Assembly (NCBI RefSeq): GCF_963678835.1
Contig: NZ_OY787469.1
Location: 2,852,001 to 2,916,000, forward strand
DNA length: 64,000 bases
Direction of reading: 5' to 3'
Source of the DNA: an uncultured Desulfuromonas sp.
GTDB taxonomy: Bacteria; Desulfobacterota; Desulfuromonadia; Desulfuromonadales; Desulfuromonadaceae
Part shown: positions 41,140 through 51,861 of the stretch, one piece after another
Numbering within the stretch: position 1 is the stretch's first letter
Layout of the letters: each line of letters starts with the position of its first letter
Position numbers and translations under genes: made by a program
Notes under the pieces: model-generated
What the model was told of the DNA's origin: nothing
The model's database searches: none
The model's input: only the letters and a program-made list of their open reading frames with translations

Positions 41140-41598
41140 TCAGGTTGTTTCTTCTACACGGATAATCTCATAGATCTCCTCACCACTCGTTGCCATAAGT
41201 AACCGGTCTCGCACGTCGGTATCTTTGAGCAATTTAGAGATACGCGCCAGGGTTTTCAGATGAACACTGATCGATTCTTCAGGAGCCAGCAACAAAAAGA
41301 AAAGATGCGCCGGTTTGCCATCCATAGAATCAAAATCCACCCCCTTGCGACTGCGCCCAAAAGCCAGAATCAACTGATCAATCTTTTTAAGCTTACCGTG
41401 GGGGATAGCCACGCCTTCCCCAATACCGGTACTGCCCAGACGTTCACGTTCCAGGAGCACCGACAGGACATCTTCACGATTGAGATCCTTAGCCGAACGC
41501 AACAACACATCGGTCATCTCAGCTAAGACCTCGTTTTTAGCCACCGATTGAATATCGGCTTCAACAGAAGCAGGATCGAGCAATTCAACAATTTTCAT
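41140..41598 (-). CDS. ptsN: PTS IIA-like nitrogen regulatory protein (EIIA-Ntr)
   Basis: Fructose/mannitol-type EIIA domain of 152 aa with the phospho-histidine in GEGVAIPHGKL (H67) and the STGIG element before it. It lacks any membrane partner and sits after rpoN and hpf, the classical place of the nitrogen-PTS regulator. No separate ptsP is seen, so it is presumably phosphorylated by the nearby EI and HPr (inference). The start is uncertain (ATG 41598 or GTG 41604); neither has a clear ribosome-binding site. Confidence 0.93.
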   Translation of the reverse strand: MKIVELLDPASVEADIQSVAKNEVLAEMTDVLLRSAKDLNREDVLSVLLERERLGSTGIGEGVAIPHGKLKKIDQLILAFGRSRKGVDFDSMDGKPAHLFFLLLAPEESISVHLKTLARISKLLKDTDVRDRLLMATSGEEIYEIIRVEETT

Positions 41599-41618
41599 AA
41601 TCACACAACAAAAGAGAA

Positions 41619-41646
41619 CAGCGCGGGGAGCGAGCTCCCCGCGCTG
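41619..41646 (-). terminator. GC-rich hairpin between hpf and ptsN
   Basis: 13-bp perfect stem CAGCGCGGGGAGC/GCTCCCCGCGCTG with almost no loop, followed on the minus strand by TGTTCTCTTTTG. It may partly terminate transcription or stabilise the hpf message. Confidence 0.55.
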
Positions 41647-41651
41647 AATAA

Positions 41652-42200
41652 TTAGCTTTTCGGGACAATCAAACCGTAGTTACCATCTTTTCGACGATAA
41701 ATGACGTTCACCTCTTCTGTGTCATCATCGGTAAAAACCAGAAACTCTTTTTGCAGTAAATCCATTTGCATCACCGCTTCGTCAACCGACATCGGCTTGA
41801 TGGAGAAGCTGTGGCTGCGGATAACCTTTGGCTCTGGATGTCCTTCCTCGACACTGGCGGCCTCATAGATGGTCTTGGTCAGATCACGCTCTTTGCCTTT
41901 ACGGCTCGAGTGACGCTTGAGTTTTTCCTTGTAGCGCTTCAGTTGGCGCTCCAATTTATCGACGACTGCGTCAATCGCAGCATACATATCATCAGTCACT
42001 TCAGCAGAAGCTTTGATCGTCACCCCTTTGGCAACAAGAGCAACCTCAGCATTGTGGCGGATCTTTTTTTCAACGGTCAAAACAACCTGAGCATCAATGG
42101 GTTCTTCAATATACTTATTAACGCGAACCAGTTTTTCTTCAACATAATTACGAACCGGTTCACTGGTGTCCATATGGCGAAACGTCACTGAAATTTGCAT
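41652..42200 (-). CDS. hpf: Long-form ribosome hibernation promoting factor
   Basis: 182-residue HPF: the N-terminal S30AE domain (MQISVTFRHMDTSEPVRNYV, basic patch RQLKRYKEKLKRH) joined by a linker of about 40 residues to the C-terminal dimerisation domain (IRSHSFSIKPMSVDEAVMQM to NVIYRRKDGNYGLI). The C-terminal domain marks the long form that dimerises 70S ribosomes by itself. AAGGAGG precedes the ATG. It follows rpoN directly (27 nt), as in many proteobacteria. Confidence 0.96.
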   Translation of the reverse strand: MQISVTFRHMDTSEPVRNYVEEKLVRVNKYIEEPIDAQVVLTVEKKIRHNAEVALVAKGVTIKASAEVTDDMYAAIDAVVDKLERQLKRYKEKLKRHSSRKGKERDLTKTIYEAASVEEGHPEPKVIRSHSFSIKPMSVDEAVMQMDLLQKEFLVFTDDDTEEVNVIYRRKDGNYGLIVPKS

Positions 42201-42227
42201 AAAACCTCCTTGTTCTTTACCCGTGTA

Positions 42228-43682
42228 TTAAAATAAACGCTTGCGCGCCGTAGAGGAACCTATCCCGAGCATTTCCCGATACTTGGTGACCGTACGTCGG
42301 GCAATATCAATGCCATCCTCTTTCAACATATTAACAATCTTTTGATCAGAATACGGTTTTTTCTCATTTTCTTCTGCAATTATTTCCTTAATACGATTTT
42401 TAACACTCTCTGAAGCAACGGAATCACCACCGGTCGTACCGATTCCACTGTTAAAGAAGAATTTCAGTTCAAAAAGGCCCTGAGGAGTCTGAACATATTT
42501 GTTTGTCGTGACACGGCTGATCGTCGATTCATGCATTTCGATATCTTCGGCCACATCGCGCAACACCAGGGGTTTTAAATAACTGATGCCATGGTCAAAA
42601 AACTCACGCTGGAATTTAACGATACTCTTGGTAACCCGGAAAATCGTCCGTTGCCGCTGATGGATGCTTTTAATCAACCATAACGCACCACGCATCTTTT
42701 CCTGGATATACTCGCTGGTCTCACTGTCAATCTCTTTACCCGACAAGGCATTGGAGTAATAGGAGCTGATCTTAAGATTGGCCAGACCATCATCGTTCAA
42801 AGAGACAACATATTCGTCAGCAACTTTGTAAACAAAAATGTCCGGCGTGATGTAATGAATATCGGATTCGCTGAATTGACTGCCGGGACGAGGATCAAGA
42901 CTCGACAGGAATCGAGCGGCGTCAAGAACGTCATCAACGCTGACTTTGCATTGCTTGGCAATGATGGGATAACGGCGCTCCTCAAGTTCTTTGGAGTAAT
43001 CCGTGATGATCCGTTCTGCCAGACTGCCCTTCAACCCAAGATAAGCCAGCTGCAACTGCAGACATTCAGGAAGATCTCGTGCGGCAACGCCTGCCGGATC
43101 AAATAATTGGACGCGGTAGAGAACATCTTCAACCTGATCCTGAGTTGATTCCGTTTGTTGACAGATATCTTCAAGAGGTGTTCGCAAATAACCGGCATCA
43201 TCGATATTGCCAATGATCGCAGCAGCAATCACTTTATCGTGGCCGGCAATACTCGACAAATTAAGCTGCCACATCAGATGATCAGACAGTGTAATTTTCG
43301 GGGTCAGCAGGTTTTCGTAGGAAGGATGATCTTCATCATCAAAAGATTCCGCAACGCTTCCGCCCTGAGAAAACCCCTGGAGGTAGGTTTGCCAGTCATC
43401 TATCTGGGCCAGGCCGTCCGCCTCGACAACTTCCTGAGTCTTTTCCGGGTTATTATCAGGAACGCCTTCATCCGCATCAGGCGAAACAGCTTCAGATTCA
43501 ACTTTACGATTTTCGTCAACCTCAGAGACTTCTTCAAGTACTGGGTTCTCTTCCAGTTCTTGATTGACCACCTCTTCCAGCTCAACACGTGACAGTTGCA
43601 GCAATTTAATCGCTTGCTGCAACTGGGGTGTCATTACCAGCTGTTGACTGAGCTTTAATTGTTGACGTAACTCAAGGGCCAT
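42228..43682 (-). CDS. rpoN: RNA polymerase sigma-54 factor
   Basis: 484 aa. Region I (LELRQQLKLSQQLVMTPQLQ to LELEENPVLEE-like acidic stretch) binds activators. The central core-binding domain contains FDPAGVAARDLPECLQLQL, and the DNA-binding region includes ESTISRVTTNKYVQTPQG and the RpoN box ARRTVTKYREML near the C terminus. It lies between lptB and hpf, the usual lptB-rpoN-hpf-ptsN order. Many genes for motility and nitrogen use are likely under this factor, but no clear -24/-12 element was spotted inside the window. Confidence 0.97.
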   Translation of the reverse strand: MALELRQQLKLSQQLVMTPQLQQAIKLLQLSRVELEEVVNQELEENPVLEEVSEVDENRKVESEAVSPDADEGVPDNNPEKTQEVVEADGLAQIDDWQTYLQGFSQGGSVAESFDDEDHPSYENLLTPKITLSDHLMWQLNLSSIAGHDKVIAAAIIGNIDDAGYLRTPLEDICQQTESTQDQVEDVLYRVQLFDPAGVAARDLPECLQLQLAYLGLKGSLAERIITDYSKELEERRYPIIAKQCKVSVDDVLDAARFLSSLDPRPGSQFSESDIHYITPDIFVYKVADEYVVSLNDDGLANLKISSYYSNALSGKEIDSETSEYIQEKMRGALWLIKSIHQRQRTIFRVTKSIVKFQREFFDHGISYLKPLVLRDVAEDIEMHESTISRVTTNKYVQTPQGLFELKFFFNSGIGTTGGDSVASESVKNRIKEIIAEENEKKPYSDQKIVNMLKEDGIDIARRTVTKYREMLGIGSSTARKRLF

Positions 43683-43764
43683 TCTGTTTCCTGGTCAGTG
43701 GATTGGCGACATATTCAAAACAATAAGTTAGATTCACTACAGTGTATTACGTACACGGTATTTT

Positions 43765-44490
43765 TTATAGCCGGAAATCCTCCCCAAGGTAAATTTCCCG
43801 CGCTGTGGAACTTGTTGCGATCTCTTCCGGGGTGCCGTGTTCAAAAATAGTGCCCGCATTGAGGATGTAAGCACTGTCGCACACGCCGAGCGTTTCACGG
43901 ACATTATGATCAGAGATCAGCACGCCGATACCGCGCTTTTTCAGATCGAGGATAATATTTTGTATATCAATCACAGCCAGCGGATCAATGCCGGCAAAAG
44001 GTTCGTCGAGCAAAATAAACCGGGGATCAATCACCAGCGCCCGAGCAATCTCCGTACGCCGACGTTCGCCGCCGGACAACGCATACCCTGGAGATTTGGC
44101 CACATGTTCCAAACGAAAATCACCCAGCAGGGTTGCCAACCGTTCGCGGCGTTGTTCTGCATCACTGACATGATATTCAAGGATTGCCAGCAAATTTTGC
44201 TCAACCGTCAACTTGCGAAAAACCGAAGACTCCTGAGGCAGATAAGCCACCCCTGCGCCAGCACGCTGATACATCGGCCACTGGCTCACCTCGACATCAT
44301 CGATAAACACGTGACCCTGATCCGGTTTCACCAAGCCGACCATCATATAAAAAGACGTTGTTTTGCCGGCACCGTTTGGCCCCAACAAACCAATGACCTG
44401 TCCGGAGCGGACCTCAAGATCAACACCGTTGACAACAGTCCGGCGTCGATAAGACTTTGTCAGGCCTGTGGCTTTGAGAAGGTGACTCAC
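43765..44490 (-). CDS. lptB: LPS export ABC transporter ATP-binding protein
   Basis: ATPase of the LptB2FGC complex, 241 aa. Walker [21 protein letters not shown]-loop region [20 protein letters not shown] signature [17 protein letters not shown] and Walker [18 protein letters not shown] are all intact, and the PQ(E)[12 protein letters not shown] segment is LptB-specific. Starts at GTG in a GTGA overlap with the lptA stop. Its permease partners LptF and LptG are encoded at 28.4-30.7 kb. Confidence 0.97.
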   Translation of the reverse strand: MSHLLKATGLTKSYRRRTVVNGVDLEVRSGQVIGLLGPNGAGKTTSFYMMVGLVKPDQGHVFIDDVEVSQWPMYQRAGAGVAYLPQESSVFRKLTVEQNLLAILEYHVSDAEQRRERLATLLGDFRLEHVAKSPGYALSGGERRRTEIARALVIDPRFILLDEPFAGIDPLAVIDIQNIILDLKKRGIGVLISDHNVRETLGVCDSAYILNAGTIFEHGTPEEIATSSTAREIYLGEDFRL

Positions 44491-44975
44491 TCGGTGGATT
44501 CTCCCGGCACAAAGACGGCCTTAACACGCCCCTGTTTTCCCCCCTCAACGATACTGCGACTATCATTGAGGTAAACGATAATTTTCTCGCCCTCAACCAC
44601 GTTTTCACCCTGGACAACACGGGGATCCCCTGTCAGCTCTACCCGCCCGTCTTTTTGCCAGAAAATCGCTTTTTGCCCCGTGGCAACCCGATTCAATTGG
44701 ACAATCCGTACGTCCTGTTCAGCCACAACGCGATCAACCTGCTTCTGTTCACCATCTGAATAGTAAATTGTCATTTTTTGAGCATATATGGTGACATCAC
44801 CCTGCTGTGCCTGCACCTCACCGGTAAAAATAAAGAACCCTTTTGCGTCGTTGGCTTCAAGACGCTGTGAGGTCACATGAATCGGCTGACTGGCATCATG
44901 TTCCATTTCCGGTTCAGCCATGGCGGGAGACAATCCAACCAGGACAATACATACGATAAGAAACAACAAGCGCAT
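44487..44975 (-). CDS. lptA: LPS transport periplasmic protein LptA
   Basis: OstA-like periplasmic bridge protein, 162 aa. A signal peptide spans residues 1-20 (hydrophobic core [11 protein letters not shown], cut after PAMA). The mature part shows [36 protein letters not shown] and [16 protein letters not shown], the repeated beta-strand pattern of the OstA fold. It is adjacent to the lptC stop and coupled to lptB. Confidence 0.92.
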   Translation of the reverse strand: MRLLFLIVCIVLVGLSPAMAEPEMEHDASQPIHVTSQRLEANDAKGFFIFTGEVQAQQGDVTIYAQKMTIYYSDGEQKQVDRVVAEQDVRIVQLNRVATGQKAIFWQKDGRVELTGDPRVVQGENVVEGEKIIVYLNDSRSIVEGGKQGRVKAVFVPGESTE

Positions 44976-45565
44976 TACGGCTGCTCCTTTTGAGCTTCAG
45001 GGTAAAACGTCGCCGAAACGTCAGTATTCAACTGCATGGTGCGTAAACCAACATCCAAAACAAGTCCGGTTCCATGCAACTCCAGTTGGTTAGAACGGAT
45101 AGTCACGGCCACCGGCGATTCAATGACGCCGCTTTGAGAGCGATTTCCATAATAGGTAGCACGCTCCGTCAACAGCGTATAACCGTTATCCGACTGTATC
45201 ACGACATTGCCGACAGCGTTAATCTGTTGATCAGATAAAAGAGCTGTGCCCTGATCAGCGGTCAACACGACATCGCCCACATCTTTCTGATCATAGAGTT
45301 GCATCGTTACCCGCTCAATCCGGGTTTTTTCCTGATTGAAATCATGGGCCGCGGATTCACCACTCAATGTCCAGTGTTTGACGCCGTCGACGGTTTCAGT
45401 GTAATTGAATGTTGTCAACTCAACATCAGCATCCATAACGACATCTTCAATGACTTCAACAGAGGTTGGCAGATTCTCGTAATAGAGAACAAGCACCAGT
45501 AAAACCGCACAAACAACCAAGAGTGCGGCAACAAGAAAACGGCGTATGGTATCGCGTCGAATCAT
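44975..45565 (-). CDS. lptC: LPS export protein LptC
   Basis: 196 aa with one N-terminal membrane anchor (about residues 9-28) and a periplasmic OstA-like domain (LTTFNYTETVDGVKHWTLSG, ARxD-like LLTERATYYGNRSQSGVIES). LptC receives LPS from LptFG and passes it to LptA. There is no clear ribosome-binding site before the ATG. The gene lies between kdsC and lptA, the conserved kdsD-kdsC-lptC-lptA-lptB order, which supports the call more than sequence alone. Confidence 0.9.
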   Translation of the reverse strand: MIRRDTIRRFLVAALLVVCAVLLVLVLYYENLPTSVEVIEDVVMDADVELTTFNYTETVDGVKHWTLSGESAAHDFNQEKTRIERVTMQLYDQKDVGDVVLTADQGTALLSDQQINAVGNVVIQSDNGYTLLTERATYYGNRSQSGVIESPVAVTIRSNQLELHGTGLVLDVGLRTMQLNTDVSATFYPEAQKEQP

Positions 45566-45611
45566 TGAGAAAGGATAACACTAATTGGCGACAGGGGTAA
45601 AGAGAGGCACG

Positions 45612-46130
45612 CTAGTCAAAGTAGCGTTCCGTAACGGAATCCCATAAACCGGATTGCCGCAGCAACATGTCACACACTTCACGCACAGCGCCATGACCAC
45701 CAGGAAGCGCGGTGATATAGTCCACATAAGGTTTGATATCAGCGACAGCATCGGCCACGGCAATTGAACACCCGACGCGACGCAGAATCGGCAAATCGAC
45801 CAGATCATCGCCCACATAGGCCACTTGCTGATCAGACAGGTTCAAATCTGCAAGGATCTGTTCATACGGCTCAAGCTTATTCTTGGCTCCCTGATAAACA
45901 ATATCGATCCCTAACTCAGCAGCCCGATGGCTGACAACCGCAGAACTTCGCCCGGTGATAATGCCAACCTTGATTCCGGCACGCTGGAGAAGTTTCAAGC
46001 CATGGCCATCACGAACGTGAAACGCTTTACTCTCAACGGCATTGTTATCATAAATGATCCGACCATCCGTCAGGACCCCATCAACATCGAGTAACAGCAG
46101 GCGAATTTTTTCGATGGATCGTTTTTTCAT
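45612..46130 (-). CDS. kdsC: 3-deoxy-D-manno-octulosonate 8-phosphate phosphatase
   Basis: HAD-family phosphatase without a cap domain (172 aa), releasing Kdo from Kdo-8-P. Motif I LLLLDVDGVLTDGRI, motif II GIITGRSS, the lysine in GAKNKLEPYEQI and motif IV YVGDDLVDLPILRRVG are clear. The ATG overlaps the kdsD stop (ATGA). Confidence 0.96.
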   Translation of the reverse strand: MKKRSIEKIRLLLLDVDGVLTDGRIIYDNNAVESKAFHVRDGHGLKLLQRAGIKVGIITGRSSAVVSHRAAELGIDIVYQGAKNKLEPYEQILADLNLSDQQVAYVGDDLVDLPILRRVGCSIAVADAVADIKPYVDYITALPGGHGAVREVCDMLLRQSGLWDSVTERYFD

Positions 46131-47104
46131 ACCACTCCTGCCTTCAAAAGATCGTGAAGGTGAATAATACCAACCGGGGTTGCATCCTCTTCGTGCTCAA
46201 AAACAAACAACGAGGTGATCGAATACTCTTCCATCAGCTGCAGGGCTTTGGCGGCCAGATTAAAGCGCAGCACCCGCTTGGGATGACGGCTCATCACCTG
46301 ATCCATCAAATGTTCCAGAGAGTGTTGATCTTCAAGACAACGCCGCAGATCGCCATCGGTAAAGACCCCGACCAGCCCATTATCCGCATCAACAACGCCG
46401 GTAATGCCGAGCTTCTTGTTGGTGATTTCAAACAGTGCGTCTTTAACGGTCGTTGTCTGTGTCACCAGAGGTATCGCATCGCCGGTATGCATCAAATCTT
46501 CGACGCGCAACAACAGACGTTTCCCCAACGCCCCGCCCGGATGAAACAGCGCAAAATCCTCGGCTTGAAAGTTTTTCTCCTGCAACAAGGCTACGGCCAG
46601 AGCATCGCCCATGGCCAGCGTTGCCGTCGTACTGGCAGTCGGAGCTAAACCAAGAGGACAGGCCTCCTTGTCAACCGAGATATCCAATGAAACATCTCCT
46701 GCTCGTGCCAGTGTACTGGCCGGGTTACCGCTCATGGCAATCAACTTTAACCCGAGACGCTTGATCACCGGCAGAATACGCACAATCTCTTCGGTCTCAC
46801 CGGAGTTGGAAACAGCCAGGACCACATCGCCTTTCATCAACATGCCAAGATCACCATGGATACCTTCGGCAGGATGCAGGAAGAGAGCAGGCGTTCCAGT
46901 AGACGCCATCGTGGAGGCAATTTTCTGACAAATCAAACCGGACTTGCCCATACCTGAGATCACCAGGCGCCCCTTACAGGCCAGAATCAACTCAACAGCC
47001 TGACAAAATTCGCCATTAATCCTGTCATGAAGAGCCAGTACGGCGTCCGCTTCAATTTTCAGGGTATTTCGAGCAACATCTATAATAGAATTGGTCGTAT
47101 TCAT
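46127..47104 (-). CDS. kdsD: D-arabinose 5-phosphate isomerase
   Basis: KpsF/GutQ family enzyme (325 aa) interconverting ribulose-5-P and arabinose-5-P, the first step to Kdo. An N-terminal SIS domain (GRLVISGMGKSGLICQKIAS, AEGIHGDLGMLMKGDVVLAV, SNSGETEEIVRILP) is followed by two CBS domains (from VEDLMHTGDAIPLVTQTTTV to the end). ATGA overlaps on both sides tie it to kdsA and kdsC. Confidence 0.96.
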   Translation of the reverse strand: MNTTNSIIDVARNTLKIEADAVLALHDRINGEFCQAVELILACKGRLVISGMGKSGLICQKIASTMASTGTPALFLHPAEGIHGDLGMLMKGDVVLAVSNSGETEEIVRILPVIKRLGLKLIAMSGNPASTLARAGDVSLDISVDKEACPLGLAPTASTTATLAMGDALAVALLQEKNFQAEDFALFHPGGALGKRLLLRVEDLMHTGDAIPLVTQTTTVKDALFEITNKKLGITGVVDADNGLVGVFTDGDLRRCLEDQHSLEHLMDQVMSRHPKRVLRFNLAAKALQLMEEYSITSLFVFEHEEDATPVGIIHLHDLLKAGVV

Positions 47105-47925
47105 CGATTTTTCACCACGGCATCTATCGCCAGCAGCGACTCCAGAATCGGTTGAAGATCTTTGAGGTACAAGGAGTTCGGTCCGTCACAACGGGCACAC
47201 TCAGGATCAGGGTGGACTTCCCAGAACAACCCATCAATACCAATGGCGACGGCCGCTCGAGAAAGTGCCGCAACATATTCACGTTGACCGGCCGAAGCAC
47301 CATCCGCGCCACCGGGAAGTTGTACCGCGTGAGTGGCGTCAAAAATGACCGGCTTGCCCAACTCGCGCATAATCAGCAATGAGCGCATGTCCACAACCAG
47401 ATTGTTGTAACCAAAACTGGCGCCACGCTCGGTCAGCAAGATCTGCTCGTTCCCGGTAGAAGCAACCTTTCCGACCACATGTTTCATGTCCCAAGGCGCC
47501 TGAAATTGACCTTTCTTGACATTGACAACCCGGCCACTGTTTCCGGCCGCAACCAGCAGATCAGTTTGACGGCATAGAAATGCCGGAATTTGAATAATAT
47601 CAAGAATTTGAGATGCAGCAGCCACCTGAGTTGCATCATGAACATCAGAAACCACCGGCACGTTGAATTCACTCTTGACCTTGGCCAGCATCTCCAGACC
47701 CGCATCAATGCCCGGGCCACGAAATGATGTTACTGAAGTCCGATTGGCTTTGTCATAAGACGCCTTGAAAACAAAAGCGATCCCTAACTGATCCGTCAGT
47801 TTTTTTAGAGATTCCGCAATATGTAGCGTCATGTCCAGATCTTCAAGAACACAGGGACCTGATACAAGAACAAACGGATGCTGATCGCCAAAGGTGACAT
47901 TGCCGATTTTTACTTCCGTAACCAT
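47101..47925 (-). CDS. kdsA: 2-dehydro-3-deoxyphosphooctonate aldolase (Kdo-8-P synthase)
   Basis: Condenses PEP with arabinose-5-P (274 aa). FVLVSGPCVLEDLDMTLHIA, FKASYDKANRTSVTSFRGPG and QIPAFLCRQTDLLVAA are family signatures, and the C-terminal half holds the metal-binding region FDATHAVQLPGG. AAAGGAAG inside the end of pyrG serves as ribosome-binding site, and the ATG abuts the pyrG stop. The cysteine-containing SGPC opening is common to the family; whether the enzyme is metal-dependent was not decided. Confidence 0.97.
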   Translation of the reverse strand: MVTEVKIGNVTFGDQHPFVLVSGPCVLEDLDMTLHIAESLKKLTDQLGIAFVFKASYDKANRTSVTSFRGPGIDAGLEMLAKVKSEFNVPVVSDVHDATQVAAASQILDIIQIPAFLCRQTDLLVAAGNSGRVVNVKKGQFQAPWDMKHVVGKVASTGNEQILLTERGASFGYNNLVVDMRSLLIMRELGKPVIFDATHAVQLPGGADGASAGQREYVAALSRAAVAIGIDGLFWEVHPDPECARCDGPNSLYLKDLQPILESLLAIDAVVKNR

Positions 47926-49554
<1,629 letters not shown>

Positions 49555-49685
49555 TTATGTTTTCTTTTGCGTACCCATCGTGCTGCCAGGCCCTTCCCGA
49601 CGAAGCATCATGGATATTTTCACCAAACACAAGTGCGAAACTCTACACTGAACAACACCAAAAAGAAAGGGAAAATCATCGCGAT

Positions 49686-50453
49686 TCAGCGACTGTTTTT
49701 CAGCCCTGATGCAGAGATAATTTCACAGACCCGAAGCAGATCTTGTGGGGTGTCCACCCCTTGAGATTGAAGGTTTGTTTCCACCACGCGAATCCGATAA
49801 CCATTCTCCAGAGCACGCAGTTGTTCGAGCTTTTCCATCTGTTCGAGTGGCGTCGCCGTCAAGGCCGGATACGCAAGCAGAAAATCGCGGCGATAGACAT
49901 AAAGGCCGACATGTTTAAAAGCACGAATCTGGTCAAAATTCTCGGCCGCCGTTGCACTGTAATCACGCGACCAGGGGATCGGTGCTCGGGAAAAATACAA
50001 GGCATCCCCCTGGCTGTTGGTAACAACTTTAACAACATTGGGGTTCAAGTATTCCCGGGACTCTATAATGGGAACCATCAATGTCCCCATAGCAATAGTC
50101 GCATCCTCTTTCAAAGGAGCAATGGCTTGATCAATCATGCGTGGGTCAATCAGAGGTTCATCCCCCTGAACATTGACAACCAAGTCACAATCGATCAGGG
50201 CGGCAACTTCGGCGAGACGATCCGTTCCGGTTTCATGCTGATCCGATGTCATGCAGGCACGGCCCCCAAAGGCTTCAACAGCTTCGAGGATACGGTCATC
50301 GTCCGTTGCCACCAGCACATCATCGACCAATTCAGCCTGGGCCGTTTGCTCATACACCCACTGAATCATCGGTTTACCAAGAATATCGGCAAGCGGCTTA
50401 CCCGGAAACCGGGATGAAGCATAGCGGGCCGGAATAATTGCAGTAATACGCAC
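49686..50453 (-). CDS. kdsB: 3-deoxy-manno-octulosonate cytidylyltransferase (CMP-Kdo synthetase)
   Basis: Activates Kdo to CMP-Kdo for lipid A glycosylation (255 aa). The N-terminal nucleotide-binding segment [38 protein letters not shown] and [12 protein letters not shown] are diagnostic. It is the first gene of the Kdo/LPS block. The region just upstream (50454-50533) must hold its promoter and ends at the second MITE copy. Confidence 0.97.
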   Translation of the reverse strand: MRITAIIPARYASSRFPGKPLADILGKPMIQWVYEQTAQAELVDDVLVATDDDRILEAVEAFGGRACMTSDQHETGTDRLAEVAALIDCDLVVNVQGDEPLIDPRMIDQAIAPLKEDATIAMGTLMVPIIESREYLNPNVVKVVTNSQGDALYFSRAPIPWSRDYSATAAENFDQIRAFKHVGLYVYRRDFLLAYPALTATPLEQMEKLEQLRALENGYRIRVVETNLQSQGVDTPQDLLRVCEIISASGLKNSR

Positions 50454-50533
50454 AGAAAACTCCAGTTAATCGAGCCTATTGAAAAAAATGGCTCTTTCGC
50501 CAATGATGGACCACAAGACACTCAGTAGAGCTC

Positions 50534-50694
50534 GTGCTCTGACAACACGAAATCTTCGGGCCTGGCTTCGCCTCGCACCATTCCCACTGCGTTGCAAACT
50601 CTTGAAGTGGAGTGGCCACTTCGGCGATTTCGCGCCTTGTGTGAATGGCACGATGCTGTGCCATTCACTCGAATTTTTAGCATGGACAGAGCAC
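50534..50694. mobile_element. 161-bp MITE, copy 2, abutting fur
   Basis: Same length and orientation as copy 1 at 19451-19611, with the same GTGCTCTG/CAGAGCAC ends. The right flank is TAG; the left flank is TC, apparently a decayed TA. The last base of the element and the flanking TA form the TAG stop codon of fur, so insertion at a CTAG site kept the gene intact. It separates fur from the divergent or downstream kdsB region and may fold into a structured 3' end for the fur message. Confidence 0.8.
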
Positions 50695-51125
50695 TAGCCA
50701 CCCTGGCAAGACGGACACAAGCCGTAAAGTTCCAGACGCTGATGCGATAAAGTAAATTGATGCTCTGCCGCAGTTTGCTGCAACAACGCTTCAATTTTCG
50801 CATCTTCAAACTCGATGATCCGGCCACACGAATTGCAGATCAGGTGGTAATGATGATCTTCACTGGTGTTGGGTTCGTAGCGGGTCTGACGGTCACCAAA
50901 ATGACGCTCACTGGCGATGCCACTATCCGCCAAAAGCTTCATGGTCCGATAGACCGTTGCATAACCGATATTGGGATGATCCTTGCGCAGGCGGAGGTAT
51001 AATTCCTCTGCGGACAGGTGCGAGGGCGAACTCATAAAGCCCTCAAGAATAATCTCGCGCTGCCGTGTGACCTTTAATCCATGCTTGGCCAAGTAATCAC
51101 GAAACAGGTCCTTGACTTTTGCCAT
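50694..51125 (-). CDS. fur: Ferric uptake regulator family protein
   Basis: 143-residue Fur-family repressor: winged-helix domain (KHGLKVTRQREIILEGFMSS, LSAEELYLRLRKDHPNIGYA, TVYRTMKLLADSGIA), regulatory site in RYEPNTSEDHHYHLIC, and structural zinc cysteines CNSCGR and CPSC. The sequence best fits Fur itself, although PerR or Zur cannot be excluded by eye. The stop codon coincides with the end of a MITE. A Fur-box-like palindrome lies 22 bp upstream of the ATG, suggesting autoregulation. Confidence 0.9.
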   Translation of the reverse strand: MAKVKDLFRDYLAKHGLKVTRQREIILEGFMSSPSHLSAEELYLRLRKDHPNIGYATVYRTMKLLADSGIASERHFGDRQTRYEPNTSEDHHYHLICNSCGRIIEFEDAKIEALLQQTAAEHQFTLSHQRLELYGLCPSCQGG

Positions 51126-51147
51126 CAGCCGCTCCCTCTAATTGAAA

Positions 51148-51162
51148 TGAAAATGATGTTCA
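51148..51162. promoter_or_regulatory. Putative Fur box upstream of fur
   Basis: TGAAAATGATGTTCA is a 7-1-7 near-palindrome that matches the core Fur-box pattern TGATAAT-n-ATTATCA at 11 of 14 positions. It is placed between tlpA and fur, close to where a fur promoter would be. Confidence 0.5.
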
Positions 51163-51192
51163 AATTATCAAAAGCCCCTGAAGCCGTCAAGC

Positions 51193-51750
51193 TCAGTCAG
51201 CAGACTCCGGCAATAAATGACGCATAAACTCAACCACACGCGGCTGACTCCAATTGATACCACCAATGACTTTTTCAACAATCCTCCCCTGAGGGTCAAT
51301 AATGAAGGTCTCCGGATATTTAGCAACCCCATAGGATTTTCTGACTTGGCCGGACTCGTCAAACAGGATGGTAAAATCAACGGGATTTTTTTGCAAAAAG
51401 ACCGGAACGGTCTTGCGCCCATCCTGTTCAATATTCACCGCCAGCATCACAAACTCGGTCCCGGACATCATGTCATGCAATTGCTGCATGGACGGCACTT
51501 CTTCACGACAAGGTGGACACCAGGTTGCCCAGAAATTAAGGACAACAACTTTGCCGCGCAATTCTGAAAGCCGGACGGTTTGCCCCTGTAATGAACCCAG
51601 TTCAAAATCGGGTGCCAAAGCTGGTTGCTTATTGACATCTTTCTGCGACTGCCCTGTTTCAGAACTGCAGGCGCAGAGAAACATCACGGTTAGCCACAAA
51701 AGGACATGCCCGACTTTTTTCATCCCGGCCCCAGTTCGCCACATGGTCAT
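51193..51750 (-). CDS. TlpA-like thiol-disulfide oxidoreductase lipoprotein
   Basis: 185 aa. A lipoprotein-type signal peptide (KKVGHVLLWLTVMFLCAC, cysteine as the likely lipidated residue) precedes a thioredoxin-fold domain with PDFELGSLQGQTVRLSELRG, the redox motif WATWCPPCREEVPSMQQL (C-P-P-C) and the cis-proline YPETFIIDP. This is the ResA/TlpA group, typically reducing apocytochrome c cysteines during heme attachment, which suits a cytochrome-rich bacterium (inference). The ATG at 51750 follows an excellent AAGGAGG; an upstream frame is rejected. Confidence 0.88.
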   Translation of the reverse strand: MTMWRTGAGMKKVGHVLLWLTVMFLCACSSETGQSQKDVNKQPALAPDFELGSLQGQTVRLSELRGKVVVLNFWATWCPPCREEVPSMQQLHDMMSGTEFVMLAVNIEQDGRKTVPVFLQKNPVDFTILFDESGQVRKSYGVAKYPETFIIDPQGRIVEKVIGGINWSQPRVVEFMRHLLPESAD

Positions 51751-51861
51751 GAAATCCCCCTCCTTATGCATTTTTCTATGTATTGACGAGAACAACCTCG
51801 CATGAAATACTCGATAACTTCACGCTATGGTATACAACACTCATGCTGAAAGGAACAACCC

